In this document: in pieces, positions 34,388-44,763 of the stretch
How the letters are laid out: every line of letters starts with the position of its first letter
How positions within the stretch are numbered: position 1 is the first letter of the stretch
Assembly (NCBI GenBank): GCA_019218445.1
Contig: JAHUUM010000011.1
Location: forward strand, 1 to 64,000
Direction: 5' to 3'
Length of the DNA stretch: 64,000 bases
Source of the DNA: Weeksellaceae bacterium TAE3-ERU29
Lineage (GTDB): Bacteria > Bacteroidota > Bacteroidia > Flavobacteriales > Weeksellaceae
The notes under the pieces: generated by a model
The model's input: only the letters and a program-made list of their open reading frames with translations
What the model was told of the DNA's origin: nothing
Database searches by the model: none
Made by a program: the position numbers and the translations under genes

Positions 34388-36736
34388 TTACTTTCTGCCT
34401 TCTTCTTCCACACTAATATCATTTTGAGTTTCCTTTAATTTTTCATTTCCAAATTTATAACTTAAACCTATAGTAAACGCCCTACTATCTTCATAACTAA
34501 AAGTTTTCTTTTGTAAATTTGTCTGATAATATTCAGCATTTGTTTCTGCACTTTTTAAAATATCATTCATTTCTACATACGCATATAATCTTTTATTAAA
34601 AAAAGAAGCTGTAAGTCTTGCACTTAGATTAGAATGGGGTTTTGTAATAATATTTTTTTGTTTCGCAGTGAAAAATTGATAATAATTAATCTGAAATTGA
34701 TAGATTTTATCTTCATCTAAATTAAAAGAATTACTCATAAATAAATAACCTGAATATCCTTTAAGAGGTTTTAAAGCAGGATTTATTATCTCAGATTCAG
34801 AATACCACACATCTGCTGAAAGAGCAGTACTCCAGAAATTAAAAAGAGAGAAATGATAATTCGCGTTTATTCCAAAATTATATTGATTAAAAGCTTTTTC
34901 AAATGTTTTTATTGTATTAGAATTATCATCCACCTTTGAAATTAATGAATTAATATCTTTTTGTTTTTGATAATATATGGATATTGTATATTTATTCCTT
35001 AAATAATTAATCCCGAAATTATGCATAAAAGTAGGCTCTAAATAAGGATTTCCTACAAAATAAGACTTTAAATTATCATATTTCCTATAAGGATTTAAAT
35101 GATTAAGATTAGGCCTGGTAATTCGTTTATTATAATGAAGTGAGATAGATTTACTTTTAGTGAAGTTATATAAGATATTTAAGCTGGGAAAGAAATCATC
35201 ATACTCATATTCATTTATTGCTTGAATAGTTTTATTTTCTCCTTGCACATAAGTATTCTCATATCTAAGTCCCGCTTGTATCGTCCATTTTTCGGCGATT
35301 TCTTTTTGAGTTGCAAGATAGGCTGCAATTGTTTTTTCTTTATAAATGAAATAGTTAGCCTTATCAAAAATCTCATTTAAAGTATTATTTTCTTCAGTAA
35401 AAAATTTAAAATCAGAGCTATTTTCAATAAAAGCATATCTTATTCCGGGTTCTATTTTCATCCATTTCCAAGGCAATTCAATCCCCAATTGATGAACAGA
35501 AACAGTAAACCCCTCGAACGGACTGGTTTTAAAAGTTGTGTTATCTACTCTATTTTCAGAATAGAAAGTTGTTGGCATATCATTTTTTCTTTTAGAATAA
35601 GCTGAAAGTAAATTAAATCCTCCTCCTTTTTTAAATTTATGTCTATAAAAAGCATTTAAACTAATAGAACCCAAAGTATTATTTTTGTCACTTAACGTAC
35701 TGTTTTTATTAACATTATTATCTTCCTGTTTATATTTATAAATTGAATTTTCTTTAGTGTTCGTGAATCCATTATCTCCTTGAGCGACTAAGCCAAAAGT
35801 TGTATTTTCTCTGATTTTATAATTAAAAGAAAGAAAGTAAGCCAGTCCTTTATTCTTAATATCTTTAGAAACCTCATTATTAATTAACTGTGTTTCTGTT
35901 TGAGAGGTAGAACTTTGATACGGAGAATATTCAGACTGATAAGCAAAAACATTAGCCGATACTTTCAATTTATTTTTTACATAATTAAATGTAATACCGG
36001 AAGTAACACTGGCATGAGCTCTTTGTTTATAAGAAAGAAAAGCATCTCCGTTCCAACCCTCAGCAGGCTTTTGCTTCATGATAATATTTATGCCACCGCC
36101 ATTCCCCTGAGCATTTCCTTTTGCTGACGGAGAAGTAATAACTTCTATTGCTCGTACATTTTCTGATTGTAAAGACCGCAAATAATCAATAAGTGCAGAT
36201 CCTTTTAGATTAATCGGTTTTCCGTTTACTACAATTCCCGCTCCGCTTTTTCCTATTATACTCAGATTTTCACCATAAATATTTATAAGAGGTGTCACCT
36301 CCAATATTTCTATTAAATTCCGCCCCTCACTCCAAAAAGAATTTTCTATATTAAAGACTAATCTATCTGCTTTTTGTTTAATTAACGAGGTAGAACCCTC
36401 CGCAACAACTCCTTCTAAAAGAATAGATTGCTCTATAAATAAATCACCTAAATCCGTATCTTCTGTGATAGAAATTTCTCTATTCAAAAACCTTTGTCCA
36501 AATTGCTCCAGACGTAAAATATAATTCCCTTCTTTTACTCTTAAACTAAAAATACCTTTTTCATTAGTGATTGTTCCTTGTGGATTTATGCTATCATTTT
36601 TTACTAATAAAACATTTACAAATTCAGAAGGTTCTTGTGTTTGTTCGTTCAAAACTCTCCCTGTAATGTTGTATTCCTGTGCCGATAACATTACCGAAAA
36701 ATGAATAAATATAAATAATTTAATAAAAGTTCTCAT
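34388..36736 (-). CDS. TonB-dependent-receptor-like outer-membrane beta-barrel protein
   Basis: A protein of 782 residues from my chosen start (MRTFIKLFIFIHFSVMLSAQ, signal peptide). It has a carboxypeptidase-like regulatory domain (YNITGRVLNEQTQEPSEFVN), a plug-like region (SAGIVVNGKPINLKGSALID, GGGINIIMKQKP) and a large barrel, the layout of the OMP_b-brl_3 family. The frame is open 25 codons further up, but that reaches into the ackA terminator and lacks a signal peptide. The cargo is unknown. Confidence 0.85.
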   Translation of the reverse strand: MRTFIKLFIFIHFSVMLSAQEYNITGRVLNEQTQEPSEFVNVLLVKNDSINPQGTITNEKGIFSLRVKEGNYILRLEQFGQRFLNREISITEDTDLGDLFIEQSILLEGVVAEGSTSLIKQKADRLVFNIENSFWSEGRNLIEILEVTPLINIYGENLSIIGKSGAGIVVNGKPINLKGSALIDYLRSLQSENVRAIEVITSPSAKGNAQGNGGGINIIMKQKPAEGWNGDAFLSYKQRAHASVTSGITFNYVKNKLKVSANVFAYQSEYSPYQSSTSQTETQLINNEVSKDIKNKGLAYFLSFNYKIRENTTFGLVAQGDNGFTNTKENSIYKYKQEDNNVNKNSTLSDKNNTLGSISLNAFYRHKFKKGGGFNLLSAYSKRKNDMPTTFYSENRVDNTTFKTSPFEGFTVSVHQLGIELPWKWMKIEPGIRYAFIENSSDFKFFTEENNTLNEIFDKANYFIYKEKTIAAYLATQKEIAEKWTIQAGLRYENTYVQGENKTIQAINEYEYDDFFPSLNILYNFTKSKSISLHYNKRITRPNLNHLNPYRKYDNLKSYFVGNPYLEPTFMHNFGINYLRNKYTISIYYQKQKDINSLISKVDDNSNTIKTFEKAFNQYNFGINANYHFSLFNFWSTALSADVWYSESEIINPALKPLKGYSGYLFMSNSFNLDEDKIYQFQINYYQFFTAKQKNIITKPHSNLSARLTASFFNKRLYAYVEMNDILKSAETNAEYYQTNLQKKTFSYEDSRAFTIGLSYKFGNEKLKETQNDISVEEEGRK

Positions 36737-36786
36737 ACTCCCGGCATCCCTCATTAATTTATTAACTAAAGATACAAAATAAGCAA

Positions 36787-36821
36787 TAAAAAACTCCGTT
36801 TCATGAGTCATAAAACGGAGT
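36787..36821 (-). terminator. ackA terminator
   Basis: ACTCCGTTT (36793-36801) pairs with AAACGGAGT (36813-36821), followed by a T run on the minus strand. Confidence 0.85.
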
Positions 36822-36844
36822 CTAATTTATTAAATGTAGTTAAT

Positions 36845-38038
36845 TTACTTCAAATTATATGCTTCTTGAGCTATTTCTAATTCTTCATTCGTTGGCACTA
36901 CAATAATTTTAACTTTAGAATCCGGAACACTAATATCTCTTACTTCTTTTGCACGGATACTATTTTTTTCCTCATCTATTTTTATACCAAAACAATCTAA
37001 GTCTTTAGTTGCCATTCCTCTGATAATATCACTGTTTTCACCAATTCCGGCAGTAAACACAAGAGCATCTACTCCGTTCATTGCAGCAATATAAGAACCT
37101 ATATATTTTTTAATTCTATAAACATTCATTTCTAAAGCAAGCTGACAATCCTTGTTTCCTTCCTCTGCCCCACTTTCTATATCTCTCATATCACTCATGC
37201 CGGTAAGACCTAACATTCCACTTTGTTTAGATAAGAAGTTAGACATTTCTTCTGCTGAATAACCATATTTATTCATTAAAGAAAATACTACCGAAGAATC
37301 TATATCTCCACAACGTGTTCCCATGATTAAACCGTCATTCGGACCAAATCCTAATGAATGATCTATTGCTTTCCCATCTTTTACAGCACTCATAGAACAA
37401 CCATTTCCTAAATGGATTGTAATTAATTTTTGTTTTTTATCTGAATCGTTTAAAAATTCATACGCTTTCCCACTTACATATTTATGCGAAATCCCATGGA
37501 ATCCATAAACTCGGATATCATTCTCATCTGCTTTATCTTTAGGAATAGCATAACGATAAGCATGTTCCGGAAGTGTTTTAAAGAAAGAAGTATCAAATAC
37601 AGCCACCTGTTCAGCATTAGTAAATAGTTTTTCTGCTACTTCTATACCTTTTAAGTTGGCCGGATTATGTAATGGTGCAAGAGGGAATAAACTTTTGATT
37701 TTCTCTTTAACTTCATTATTGATTTTTACCGTTTCTGTAAATTCTTTTCCACCATGCACTACTCTATGTGCTACAATTTCAACTTCTTCTACATTTTTAA
37801 TTACTCCTATTTTCTCATCTAACAATAATTCAGTTACATTTCTCAATGCTTCTTCATGATTAGGAATTTCTAACTCTTTAGAGTTTTTTTCACCATCAGT
37901 TTTATAATGAATTGCAGAAATATCTAAACCTATACGTTCTACTAATCCGTGAGCTAAAACTTTTTCTTGTGGCATCTCGAATAGTTGAAACTTTAAAGAG
38001 GAACTGCCCGAATTAATTACTAATATCTTTTTTTCCAT
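36845..38038 (-). CDS. ackA: Acetate kinase
   Basis: Interconverts acetyl phosphate plus ADP with acetate plus ATP, for overflow ATP or acetate use. ASKHA-fold motifs: VINSGSSSLKFQLF at the N-terminus, VAHRVVHGG, FHGISHKYV and HLGNGCSMSA. Length is 397 residues. It follows pta by 10 bases and ends at a terminator. Confidence 0.96.
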   Translation of the reverse strand: MEKKILVINSGSSSLKFQLFEMPQEKVLAHGLVERIGLDISAIHYKTDGEKNSKELEIPNHEEALRNVTELLLDEKIGVIKNVEEVEIVAHRVVHGGKEFTETVKINNEVKEKIKSLFPLAPLHNPANLKGIEVAEKLFTNAEQVAVFDTSFFKTLPEHAYRYAIPKDKADENDIRVYGFHGISHKYVSGKAYEFLNDSDKKQKLITIHLGNGCSMSAVKDGKAIDHSLGFGPNDGLIMGTRCGDIDSSVVFSLMNKYGYSAEEMSNFLSKQSGMLGLTGMSDMRDIESGAEEGNKDCQLALEMNVYRIKKYIGSYIAAMNGVDALVFTAGIGENSDIIRGMATKDLDCFGIKIDEEKNSIRAKEVRDISVPDSKVKIIVVPTNEELEIAQEAYNLK

Positions 38039-38048
38039 TATGTTATGA

Positions 38049-40136
38049 TTAAAAATCTTGTGCTTGAATTGCTGTTAATATTACAGTATTAAATATATCG
38101 TCTACAGTACAACCTCTACTTAAATCATTTACAGGCTTGTTAAGTCCTTGTAACATTGGACCAATCGCAATAGCTCCTGTTTCTCTTTGTACTGCTTTAT
38201 AAGTGTTATTTCCTGTATTTAAATCAGGGAAAATAAGTACCGATGCTTGCCCTGCCACCTCTGAATCCGGCATTTTATGTTTACCTACACTCGGGTCTAC
38301 TGCTGCATCATACTGAATTGGACCTTCTACTTTTAAATCAGGTCTTTTTTGTTTCACAATTTCTGTTGCTTCTCTCACTACATCTACATCTGCTCCTTTT
38401 CCTGAACTTCCTGATGAATAAGAAAGCATTGCAACTTTTGGTTCTATTCCAAAAGCGGTTGCACTATCGGCAGAAGAAATTGCAATTTCTGCTAACTGAT
38501 CTGCTGTAGGGTTTGGATTAATTGCACAGTCTCCAAATACTGAAACTCTATCCTCTAAACACATAAAGAATACTGAACTTACAATTGAACATCCCGGTTT
38601 TGTTTTAACAAACTGTAATGCCGGACGAATTGTATGTTGTGTTGTGTGAGCTGCTCCGGACACCATTCCGTCTGCATCTCCTTTGTAAATCATCATTGTT
38701 CCAAAATAAGATACATCTTTCATTGTATCTCTTGCAACGTCCATATTTACTCCTTTGTGTTTTCTAAGTTCATAGAAAGTTTCCGCATATTCTTCAAATC
38801 GATTAAAGTTCTCCGGATCTACTATCTCTACATTTTTAGAGTTTATTTCTAAATTAAGCTCTTTTAATTGAGTTTCTATTTGTGTTTTATTTCCGAGCAA
38901 TACAATGTCTACTATATCTAATTTAGATAATCTTGCAGTAGCTGACAGAATTCTGGCATCATTAGATTCCGGTAATACAATTTTCTTTCTTTCTTGTTTA
39001 GCTTTCGTAACCAAACTATACTGGAACATCATAGGAGTAATCACTTGATTCTTATAAGAATTCATAGAATCTATAAAATTCTCCGGCGATACAAATTTTG
39101 TGAATGTATCTATTGATGTTTTTATTTTGGTAGTATTTCCTTTAGATATATGGGATTTAATATTCCCTATTTTTTGTGTGGTTTCAAAAGTTCCTGTTTT
39201 CACTGAAATAATCGGCACTATCTGCTGTAAACCTTCTACTAAATTAGTCACCGACTCTTCAGGTCTTATTCCTCCGGTTAAAACAATTCCGGATATTCCC
39301 GGATACTTAGAAGAGGCATGTGCTTGTAAAGAGCCTAATATAATATCTGCTCTATCGCCCGGAGTTATTACAATACTATTCTGTTTTAAATGTTTTAGAA
39401 AATTAGGTAATTGCATTGCCCCTACCACAAAATCTTTTGTAAGATTTTCTAAAAACTCTTCTCCTATAATCGTTTTTCCATCTAATTCTTCTACAATTTC
39501 TCTTACTGTAGGATTTTTAAGTTCATCTACTAACGGAACAATTATCTTTTCTACACTCTCCGGTAAATATTTGAATTCTCTTTTTAATAAATCTATATTT
39601 TTTTCTTGTACTTTATTAGCAACGATACCTAAAACTTCTACATCTTTATTTTTAAAGGTTTTATATGCCATCTCTAAATTCCTATTGAATTCTTTTAGAG
39701 ATTTATTAGTTCCTGAACTTACTAATAAAACAGGAAGTCCTAAGTTTTTGGCTATATTTACATTCCAATCAAATTCAAAAACACTACTTTCTCCGGTAAA
39801 GTCTGTACCCTCAACTAAAACGAAATCATGTGTCTCTTCCAGTTGTTTATACTTAGAAATTATTTTCTCTAAAGTATCTCCTATTTTTCCCGAGTTTCTA
39901 TTATTTATGAGTTCATCTCTAGTTACTGCATAACTCTCTTCATAAGATGAATTTAATTTAAAATAATCTATAATAGTTTCTATATGATTATCTCTTTCGG
40001 TATTGTCTTCGCCACTTATTGGTTTAAAATAAGCCACCTTTGCCATTCTACCTAAAAGTGCTTGCATTAAACCTAAAACAATCATTGATTTTCCACTGCG
40101 TGGTTCCAATGTTGAAATGTATAATCCTTTATTCAT
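38049..40136 (-). CDS. pta: Phosphate acetyltransferase, long form
   Basis: Interconverts acetyl-CoA and acetyl phosphate. At 695 residues it is the long form: an N-terminal P-loop-like domain (STLEPRSGKSMIVLGLMQAL, about 8-27), a DRTGG-like middle region, and the catalytic PTA_PTB domain from about 370 (LPESNDARILSATARL, GMVSGAAHTTQHTIRPALQ, SYSSGSSGKG). The N-terminal part is regulatory in the enterobacterial enzyme. Operon with ackA. Confidence 0.95.
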   Translation of the reverse strand: MNKGLYISTLEPRSGKSMIVLGLMQALLGRMAKVAYFKPISGEDNTERDNHIETIIDYFKLNSSYEESYAVTRDELINNRNSGKIGDTLEKIISKYKQLEETHDFVLVEGTDFTGESSVFEFDWNVNIAKNLGLPVLLVSSGTNKSLKEFNRNLEMAYKTFKNKDVEVLGIVANKVQEKNIDLLKREFKYLPESVEKIIVPLVDELKNPTVREIVEELDGKTIIGEEFLENLTKDFVVGAMQLPNFLKHLKQNSIVITPGDRADIILGSLQAHASSKYPGISGIVLTGGIRPEESVTNLVEGLQQIVPIISVKTGTFETTQKIGNIKSHISKGNTTKIKTSIDTFTKFVSPENFIDSMNSYKNQVITPMMFQYSLVTKAKQERKKIVLPESNDARILSATARLSKLDIVDIVLLGNKTQIETQLKELNLEINSKNVEIVDPENFNRFEEYAETFYELRKHKGVNMDVARDTMKDVSYFGTMMIYKGDADGMVSGAAHTTQHTIRPALQFVKTKPGCSIVSSVFFMCLEDRVSVFGDCAINPNPTADQLAEIAISSADSATAFGIEPKVAMLSYSSGSSGKGADVDVVREATEIVKQKRPDLKVEGPIQYDAAVDPSVGKHKMPDSEVAGQASVLIFPDLNTGNNTYKAVQRETGAIAIGPMLQGLNKPVNDLSRGCTVDDIFNTVILTAIQAQDF

Positions 40137-40158
40137 AGTTGATGATTTTTTTGCACTT

Positions 40159-40166
40159 CAAAGTTA
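40159..40166 (-). promoter_or_regulatory. pta-ackA promoter, -7 box
   Basis: TAACTTTG on the minus strand, 22 bases before the pta ATG. Confidence 0.5.
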
Positions 40167-40245
40167 AGTGTTTTTAATTTTTCAACCTAAAAAATACGGA
40201 TAATTATTATTATTAAAGATTTTTTAATTTTTTTAATTAAATCTT

Positions 40246-40926
40246 CTAATTCACATCTTTACCTAAAGCCCTTAAAATTGGTTTTAAATTTTCTCTTTTT
40301 CGGGTCGGGTTTTTATCTATTGGCTGATATTTTCCACTTGCAATTCCTCGTTGAATTATTACAGCTATAAATAAATCTTCTCTGGTTCTCTCCGGATCAA
40401 ATCCTTGTTTTAAATCAATATTGAACGCTCCACCGGCTGTATTCCATAAAAAAGCAGAAAACCCACCTCTTAATTCTTTTATAATATCATAAGTAGTTTT
40501 TCCGGTTTCTCTCTGAATTAGTTTTGATAATATTTGACCGCGAGAAGTAGATAAATTCTTTAATCTCTCCTCATATCTGTCTGCCAATTCATTATACCTT
40601 TTTTTAATATATCTTTTCCTTTCCCGATTACTTTCTATATTATTCGCACTGTCTTTTACCAAATAATATTCGGTAACTGCTTTTTGCAAGAATGGATAAA
40701 TATCATCTACTCTTCGTTCTAACCATACATAATATTTCTTTTCTAAATCTTTTTCTAATTTTAAAGAATATGCATTTACTTCTCCTAACTCAATAGCAGA
40801 ATAATTATTTAAATCCAAAGAGTCTATTTCAGCCTGACTCACTTCATTTTTATAATCAAAGTCATTTTCTTGAGATAAAACGAAGGAACTTATTAATACA
40901 GAAAAAATTACTAATATCCATTTCAT
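40246..40926 (-). CDS. DUF4294 family secreted protein
   Basis: A 226-residue protein with signal peptide MKWILVIFSVLISSFVLSQ. The mature part is rich in charged helices (VERRVDDIYPFLQKAV-like and ERKRYIKKRYNELADRYEERL). The family is flavobacterial and uncharacterised, probably periplasmic. The frame extends 10 codons upstream to 40956, but that codon lies in the -7 box TAACTTTG (40961-40954), so I place the start at 40926. Confidence 0.75.
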   Translation of the reverse strand: MKWILVIFSVLISSFVLSQENDFDYKNEVSQAEIDSLDLNNYSAIELGEVNAYSLKLEKDLEKKYYVWLERRVDDIYPFLQKAVTEYYLVKDSANNIESNRERKRYIKKRYNELADRYEERLKNLSTSRGQILSKLIQRETGKTTYDIIKELRGGFSAFLWNTAGGAFNIDLKQGFDPERTREDLFIAVIIQRGIASGKYQPIDKNPTRKRENLKPILRALGKDVN

Positions 40927-40953
40927 AGAGATAATTTTTTCAAAAATTATTCC

Positions 40954-40961
40954 CAAAGTTA
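40954..40961 (-). promoter_or_regulatory. DUF4294 gene promoter, -7 box
   Basis: TAACTTTG on the minus strand, 27 bases before the ATG at 40926. Confidence 0.5.
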
Positions 40962-41001
40962 ATTCTCGCTTTATTATTTAATATGTTATTTAAAAACTCT
41001 T

Positions 41002-41009
41002 TATTTTTG
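41002..41009 (+). promoter_or_regulatory. Promoter of the single-helix membrane protein gene
   Basis: TATTTTTG, 36 bases before the ATG at 41046. Confidence 0.5.
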
Positions 41010-41045
41010 CGTACTTTCGTAAGGTAAATAATTTAATACAAGATT

Positions 41046-41570
41046 ATGGAATTTATAAAAATGCTAATGTATTTATTGCCTATGCTTTTTCTTTCGGGAA
41101 TATTTTTTTTGTTACTTGATAGGTTTTTTAAGGAAGAGCATTTACGCAGACAGCAAGAAATAACTCCTGATTATACTAAAGAAAATAAGAATGATATTTT
41201 AACCACTCAAAAATTACAAGCTTATGAACGTATGGCTCTTTTTTTAGAAAGAATTCGCCCCACAAGTTTAGTAAGACGTTTAGAGCTAAATGATTCTATA
41301 GACACTTATGAATATAGTTTAATTTCCTCTATACAAGAGGAGTTTAACCACAATCTAAGTCAGCAAATTTACATTGCTCCCGATACTTGGAATATTATTT
41401 TCTCGACTAAAAATGCTACTCAGAATTTTATAAAACAATGTCGTGAGTCTTTAGATGAAAATGCCAATGCCGAGCAACTCAGAGATATGATTATAAAAAA
41501 ATCAGTTGACGGAAATGAGCCTTCTTCTTCAGCTTTATTGAAATTGCAAAAAGATGTGCAGAGTTTTTAA
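41046..41570 (+). CDS. Predicted membrane-anchored protein, unknown function
   Basis: A 174-residue protein with one N-terminal membrane helix (about 5-27, LMYLLPMLFLSGIFFLLLD). A soluble helical domain follows (YERMALFLERIRPTSLVRRL, then SSIQEEFNHNLSQQIYI and a long C-terminal helix). The orientation and charge suggest that the domain is cytoplasmic. I do not recognise the family. It is monocistronic and convergent with the metal-uptake operon. Confidence 0.7.
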   Translation: MEFIKMLMYLLPMLFLSGIFFLLLDRFFKEEHLRRQQEITPDYTKENKNDILTTQKLQAYERMALFLERIRPTSLVRRLELNDSIDTYEYSLISSIQEEFNHNLSQQIYIAPDTWNIIFSTKNATQNFIKQCRESLDENANAEQLRDMIIKKSVDGNEPSSSALLKLQKDVQSF

Positions 41571-41573
41571 ACT

Positions 41574-41604
41574 AAAAAAGCCATTGCAAATTTGCAATGG
41601 CTTT
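41574..41604. terminator. Bidirectional terminator
   Basis: Centred palindrome AAAGCCATTGCAAA / TTTGCAATGGCTTT at 41577-41604. It serves the plus-strand membrane protein gene and the minus-strand metal-uptake operon. Confidence 0.85.
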
Positions 41605-41626
41605 ACTCTAATTGTTAAAATAAAAA

Positions 41627-42199
41627 CTACTTAGCTACTTCCACAGGGAATTTAGCAGAAATGTCTGTTGCTCCACCTTTTGCAGAACCCAATCCGTTAT
41701 TTGCCGCAGGATCTACACTTGCAGGTTGGTGTTTAAGCTCAAAACTTAAATATTTTCCTGTTTGAGTTTTATCTACTTGTAAGCTCACTTTTAAACCTAA
41801 TTTTGTTTTATCTTCTCTTGTAGTTTCAGGTCCATCTTGTCTTACAAAAGTATAATCAGTTAAGTCTGTTTGGTAAACAAAAAAGTGTGCTTCTTTTTCT
41901 TCAGAAATTTCACCGATTTCATTGTGATAATGGTCTTCATGTTTTGAATTTAAAGCAGTAACCTCAAAAGTATAATTAACTCCTTCTTTTAAAGTTATCT
42001 TTTGCCCTTCTTTTTCATCATCATTAAAAACATACTTTGCTGCCTCTCCATTCGCAGGAGTTACAGTTACTTCCACTTGGCTGATTTCCTCATGGTCTTC
42101 TACGTGTTCCGGACGTTTATCGTCATCATTATTACATGATGTAAAGATTAACGATCCTGCTGTCAATAAGCCTAAGCTTAAAAATTTAATTGCTTTCAT
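41627..42199 (-). CDS. Histidine-containing lipoprotein of a probable metal-uptake operon
   Basis: A 190-residue lipoprotein with lipobox Cys22 (SLIFTSC, then NNDDD). The mature part has many His and acidic residues (EHVEDHEE near 31; SKHEDHYHNE at 85-94; EAHFFVY near 103), a likely metal-binding surface. Two similar beta-strand-rich segments suggest an immunoglobulin-like fold. It is 40 bases downstream of the TonB-dependent receptor gene. The metal is not determined. Zinc is my best guess. Confidence 0.65.
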   Translation of the reverse strand: MKAIKFLSLGLLTAGSLIFTSCNNDDDKRPEHVEDHEEISQVEVTVTPANGEAAKYVFNDDEKEGQKITLKEGVNYTFEVTALNSKHEDHYHNEIGEISEEKEAHFFVYQTDLTDYTFVRQDGPETTREDKTKLGLKVSLQVDKTQTGKYLSFELKHQPASVDPAANNGLGSAKGGATDISAKFPVEVAK

Positions 42200-42239
42200 A
42201 ATAAAAAAATTTAATTGTTAATAATATTATTTTTCTGTT

Positions 42240-44657
42240 TTAAAATTTAATAATTGCTTGTAATTGAATTTGTCTTCCTGTTTCGTCTGCAAAATATCTG
42301 TATCTGTTCAAATAATTTCTGTAAGATTGATTAAATAAATTCTTCACGAATAAATTAAAATCTAATGATTTCCCTACCCAGTTTGTGCTAATTCCCGCGT
42401 TAAAATCGAATAACCAATAAGAATTAGGCGGTGTACTTATGTCGGGATAGATTGTAGTTAATTTATTATTTACAAAAACATCTTTCACCTCGAAATTATA
42501 ATCAGGAAAACGGTTTTGTTTTGCTGTAAAATGAGAACTTAACGAAACATAAGGTTTCCATGTATTTTCTCTATTTGTCCATTCTAATTCACTATCCCAT
42601 TGTAGCGGAGGCATATTTATTAATGGCAAATCGTGCGTTAAATCATTTGCATAGAGATAAGCCAATTTATTTTTATAGTTTAAATTATTATTGATTTTTA
42701 GTTCTGAATTAAAATCGAAGCCCGATAATGCAACATTCACTTGCTCATAAGCCATTACCTGAAATGCCCCTCTAATTGTATTTTGTAAACCTTGAGGCAC
42801 TTGGTATATAAAATTATTGATTCTGTTATGATAAAGATTAAAATCTAAATCTAAACCTTCTAATAATTCAATATTATACTTTGTTCCTAAATTAATTTTA
42901 TGCGAAGTTTCAGGCGATAAAAGTACATCTCCAATTTCTATGGCAGAGGCACTGTGATGCAATCCTTCACTAAATAATTCCGAAGGATTAGGCGCTCTAT
43001 TCGCAACCGAATAACTCAAACTAATATTTCTTTGATTATCAAAATTATAAACCGCTCCTACTGCTCCGGAAAAGTTATGATACTTTAAATCAAACTTAAC
43101 CAACCATTCATTTGAGTAATCATCTAAGATATTTTCATGGAAGATTTTATCATAACCTTTGCTATCCCACAAACGTTTTCTATAATACTTTTTCGTGTGC
43201 ATATAGCTAAAATCATATCTTAAACCCGCATTAAAATTCCATGCCTCTTTTTTATAATTAAGTGCGGTAAAAACACCTGCATTTAATTTATTATAATCAG
43301 GAATTAGTCTTTTAACTTGTGTGTCCGGACTAGAATAATTGTCTTGATATCCTCCGGAAAATCCTCCTTGAATTTTTAAATCATTAAAAGAATCTAAACT
43401 TAAAACTCCTTCTACCGAATGTGTTTTTAATTCCGTATCCATAGACGGTGTTTCTTTCACTTCTCCTCGTCTATTATCATACTCATATCTGTGGTTAAAC
43501 TGAAAGGCATAATTAAATTCTAATTTTCCAAAATTCTGAATTCTCTTTTCCCATTCTGCTTTTGCCAAATGATGTATAATTTTTTGATACGGTTTTGAAA
43601 TATCATACGTAAAATCTCTTATAGTTGCAGGCTCTTCTCTATTTATGGCATTGGCTAAATCAACCATATTACCAAAGTGCGAAGCCAACATGATTCCCAT
43701 TCTTTTTTGAAAAAATGAATAACTGAACTTCAATTTATTTTTAAATGAATTTTCTCCAAATTCTACTCGGAAAGCCTTTTGAGCCACTCCGGTATTAGAT
43801 AAAATATAATCCGGTGCAGAGAAATCCCCATTTCGTAAATAAGATGCCTGAGCATTAATCCCCCAACCATTTCCAAATCCTTTTTGCAAATTAATATTTC
43901 CAGAACCTCCTCGTCCGTTAGTTATTCCATTCAAAGACAAACTACCTTTAAAAGATTTTGTTCTCAAAATATCGGGATAATCCGTTAAAACTACTCCGGC
44001 AATAGCATCACCTCCATATCGTAATGCTCCCGCTCCTTTTATTACACTTATATGATTAAATGCATTAATATCCATATTAGGTGAATGCTCTACTCCCCAC
44101 TCCATATCTTCCTGTCTTACACCATTATTATAAATAACAACTCGACTGCTGTGCAATCCATGAATCATAGGTTTTACAATAGAATTTCCCGTTTCCAAAG
44201 CCGAAACCCCCGTTAATTGTGTTAAGGCATCACCTATATTAGAAGTTGCATATTTATCTAAATCTTTTTGATGCAAATGCTCTTCGGGCAAACTTTCTAT
44301 TTTTTTTGCGATAGTTCCCTCTTGTTCCACAGCTTCTAATTCCACCAAATGATGCTCCATAGACCATGAAACTTTTTGATTTTCAGTTAAATTTACATCT
44401 ATAGTTTCGTCATCACATTCGGGATGAGATAAAACAAATTGGTATTTCCCCGGACATAAATCATTGATTAAAAATTGTCCGTTTTTATCTGTTCGGTACT
44501 CTTTTCCTGTTTTTTTATTCTTGATTATAGCTCCTTCTAAAGTACTCATATCATGAAAATCTATGATTTCTCCTTCGATTTTTAAATCACAATTCTGAGC
44601 ATTTATAATAGAACTAATAAATAGAATAACGACAAGCGTAATATACTTTTTTAGCAT
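42240..44657 (-). CDS. TonB-dependent receptor, probable metal (zinc?) uptake
   Basis: An 805-residue outer-membrane receptor: signal peptide to about residue 20, a carboxypeptidase-like regulatory domain (LKIEGEIIDFHDMSTLEGA), a plug (ALTQLTGVSALETGNSIVKP, IHGLHSSRVVIYNNGVRQED, IKGAGALRYGGDAIAGVV) and a 22-strand barrel ending LQAIIKF. The plug resembles that of receptors near ZnuD in the TonB superfamily. Neighbours are a His-rich lipoprotein and a small secreted protein, which supports a metal role but does not prove it. Confidence 0.85.
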   Translation of the reverse strand: MLKKYITLVVILFISSIINAQNCDLKIEGEIIDFHDMSTLEGAIIKNKKTGKEYRTDKNGQFLINDLCPGKYQFVLSHPECDDETIDVNLTENQKVSWSMEHHLVELEAVEQEGTIAKKIESLPEEHLHQKDLDKYATSNIGDALTQLTGVSALETGNSIVKPMIHGLHSSRVVIYNNGVRQEDMEWGVEHSPNMDINAFNHISVIKGAGALRYGGDAIAGVVLTDYPDILRTKSFKGSLSLNGITNGRGGSGNINLQKGFGNGWGINAQASYLRNGDFSAPDYILSNTGVAQKAFRVEFGENSFKNKLKFSYSFFQKRMGIMLASHFGNMVDLANAINREEPATIRDFTYDISKPYQKIIHHLAKAEWEKRIQNFGKLEFNYAFQFNHRYEYDNRRGEVKETPSMDTELKTHSVEGVLSLDSFNDLKIQGGFSGGYQDNYSSPDTQVKRLIPDYNKLNAGVFTALNYKKEAWNFNAGLRYDFSYMHTKKYYRKRLWDSKGYDKIFHENILDDYSNEWLVKFDLKYHNFSGAVGAVYNFDNQRNISLSYSVANRAPNPSELFSEGLHHSASAIEIGDVLLSPETSHKINLGTKYNIELLEGLDLDFNLYHNRINNFIYQVPQGLQNTIRGAFQVMAYEQVNVALSGFDFNSELKINNNLNYKNKLAYLYANDLTHDLPLINMPPLQWDSELEWTNRENTWKPYVSLSSHFTAKQNRFPDYNFEVKDVFVNNKLTTIYPDISTPPNSYWLFDFNAGISTNWVGKSLDFNLFVKNLFNQSYRNYLNRYRYFADETGRQIQLQAIIKF

Positions 44658-44763
44658 ATTCTATTTTTAGTAAATAATAAATTGAATGATTGATACTCTA
44701 AAAGTTTTATAAACTCTTTTCGTATAAAATTACACGCAATAATAATGCGTTAAATAAAAGAAA

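Noticed and set aside
39100-39933. Long open frame on the plus strand opposite pta
   Set aside because: It lies fully inside pta on the other strand, has no promoter or sensible motifs, and pta is beyond doubt.
44734-44750. ACGCA-N7-TGCGT inverted repeat as a Zur or Fur box
   Set aside because: It does not match the known 7-1-7 Fur or Zur patterns. Kept only as a possible operator within the metal operon entry.
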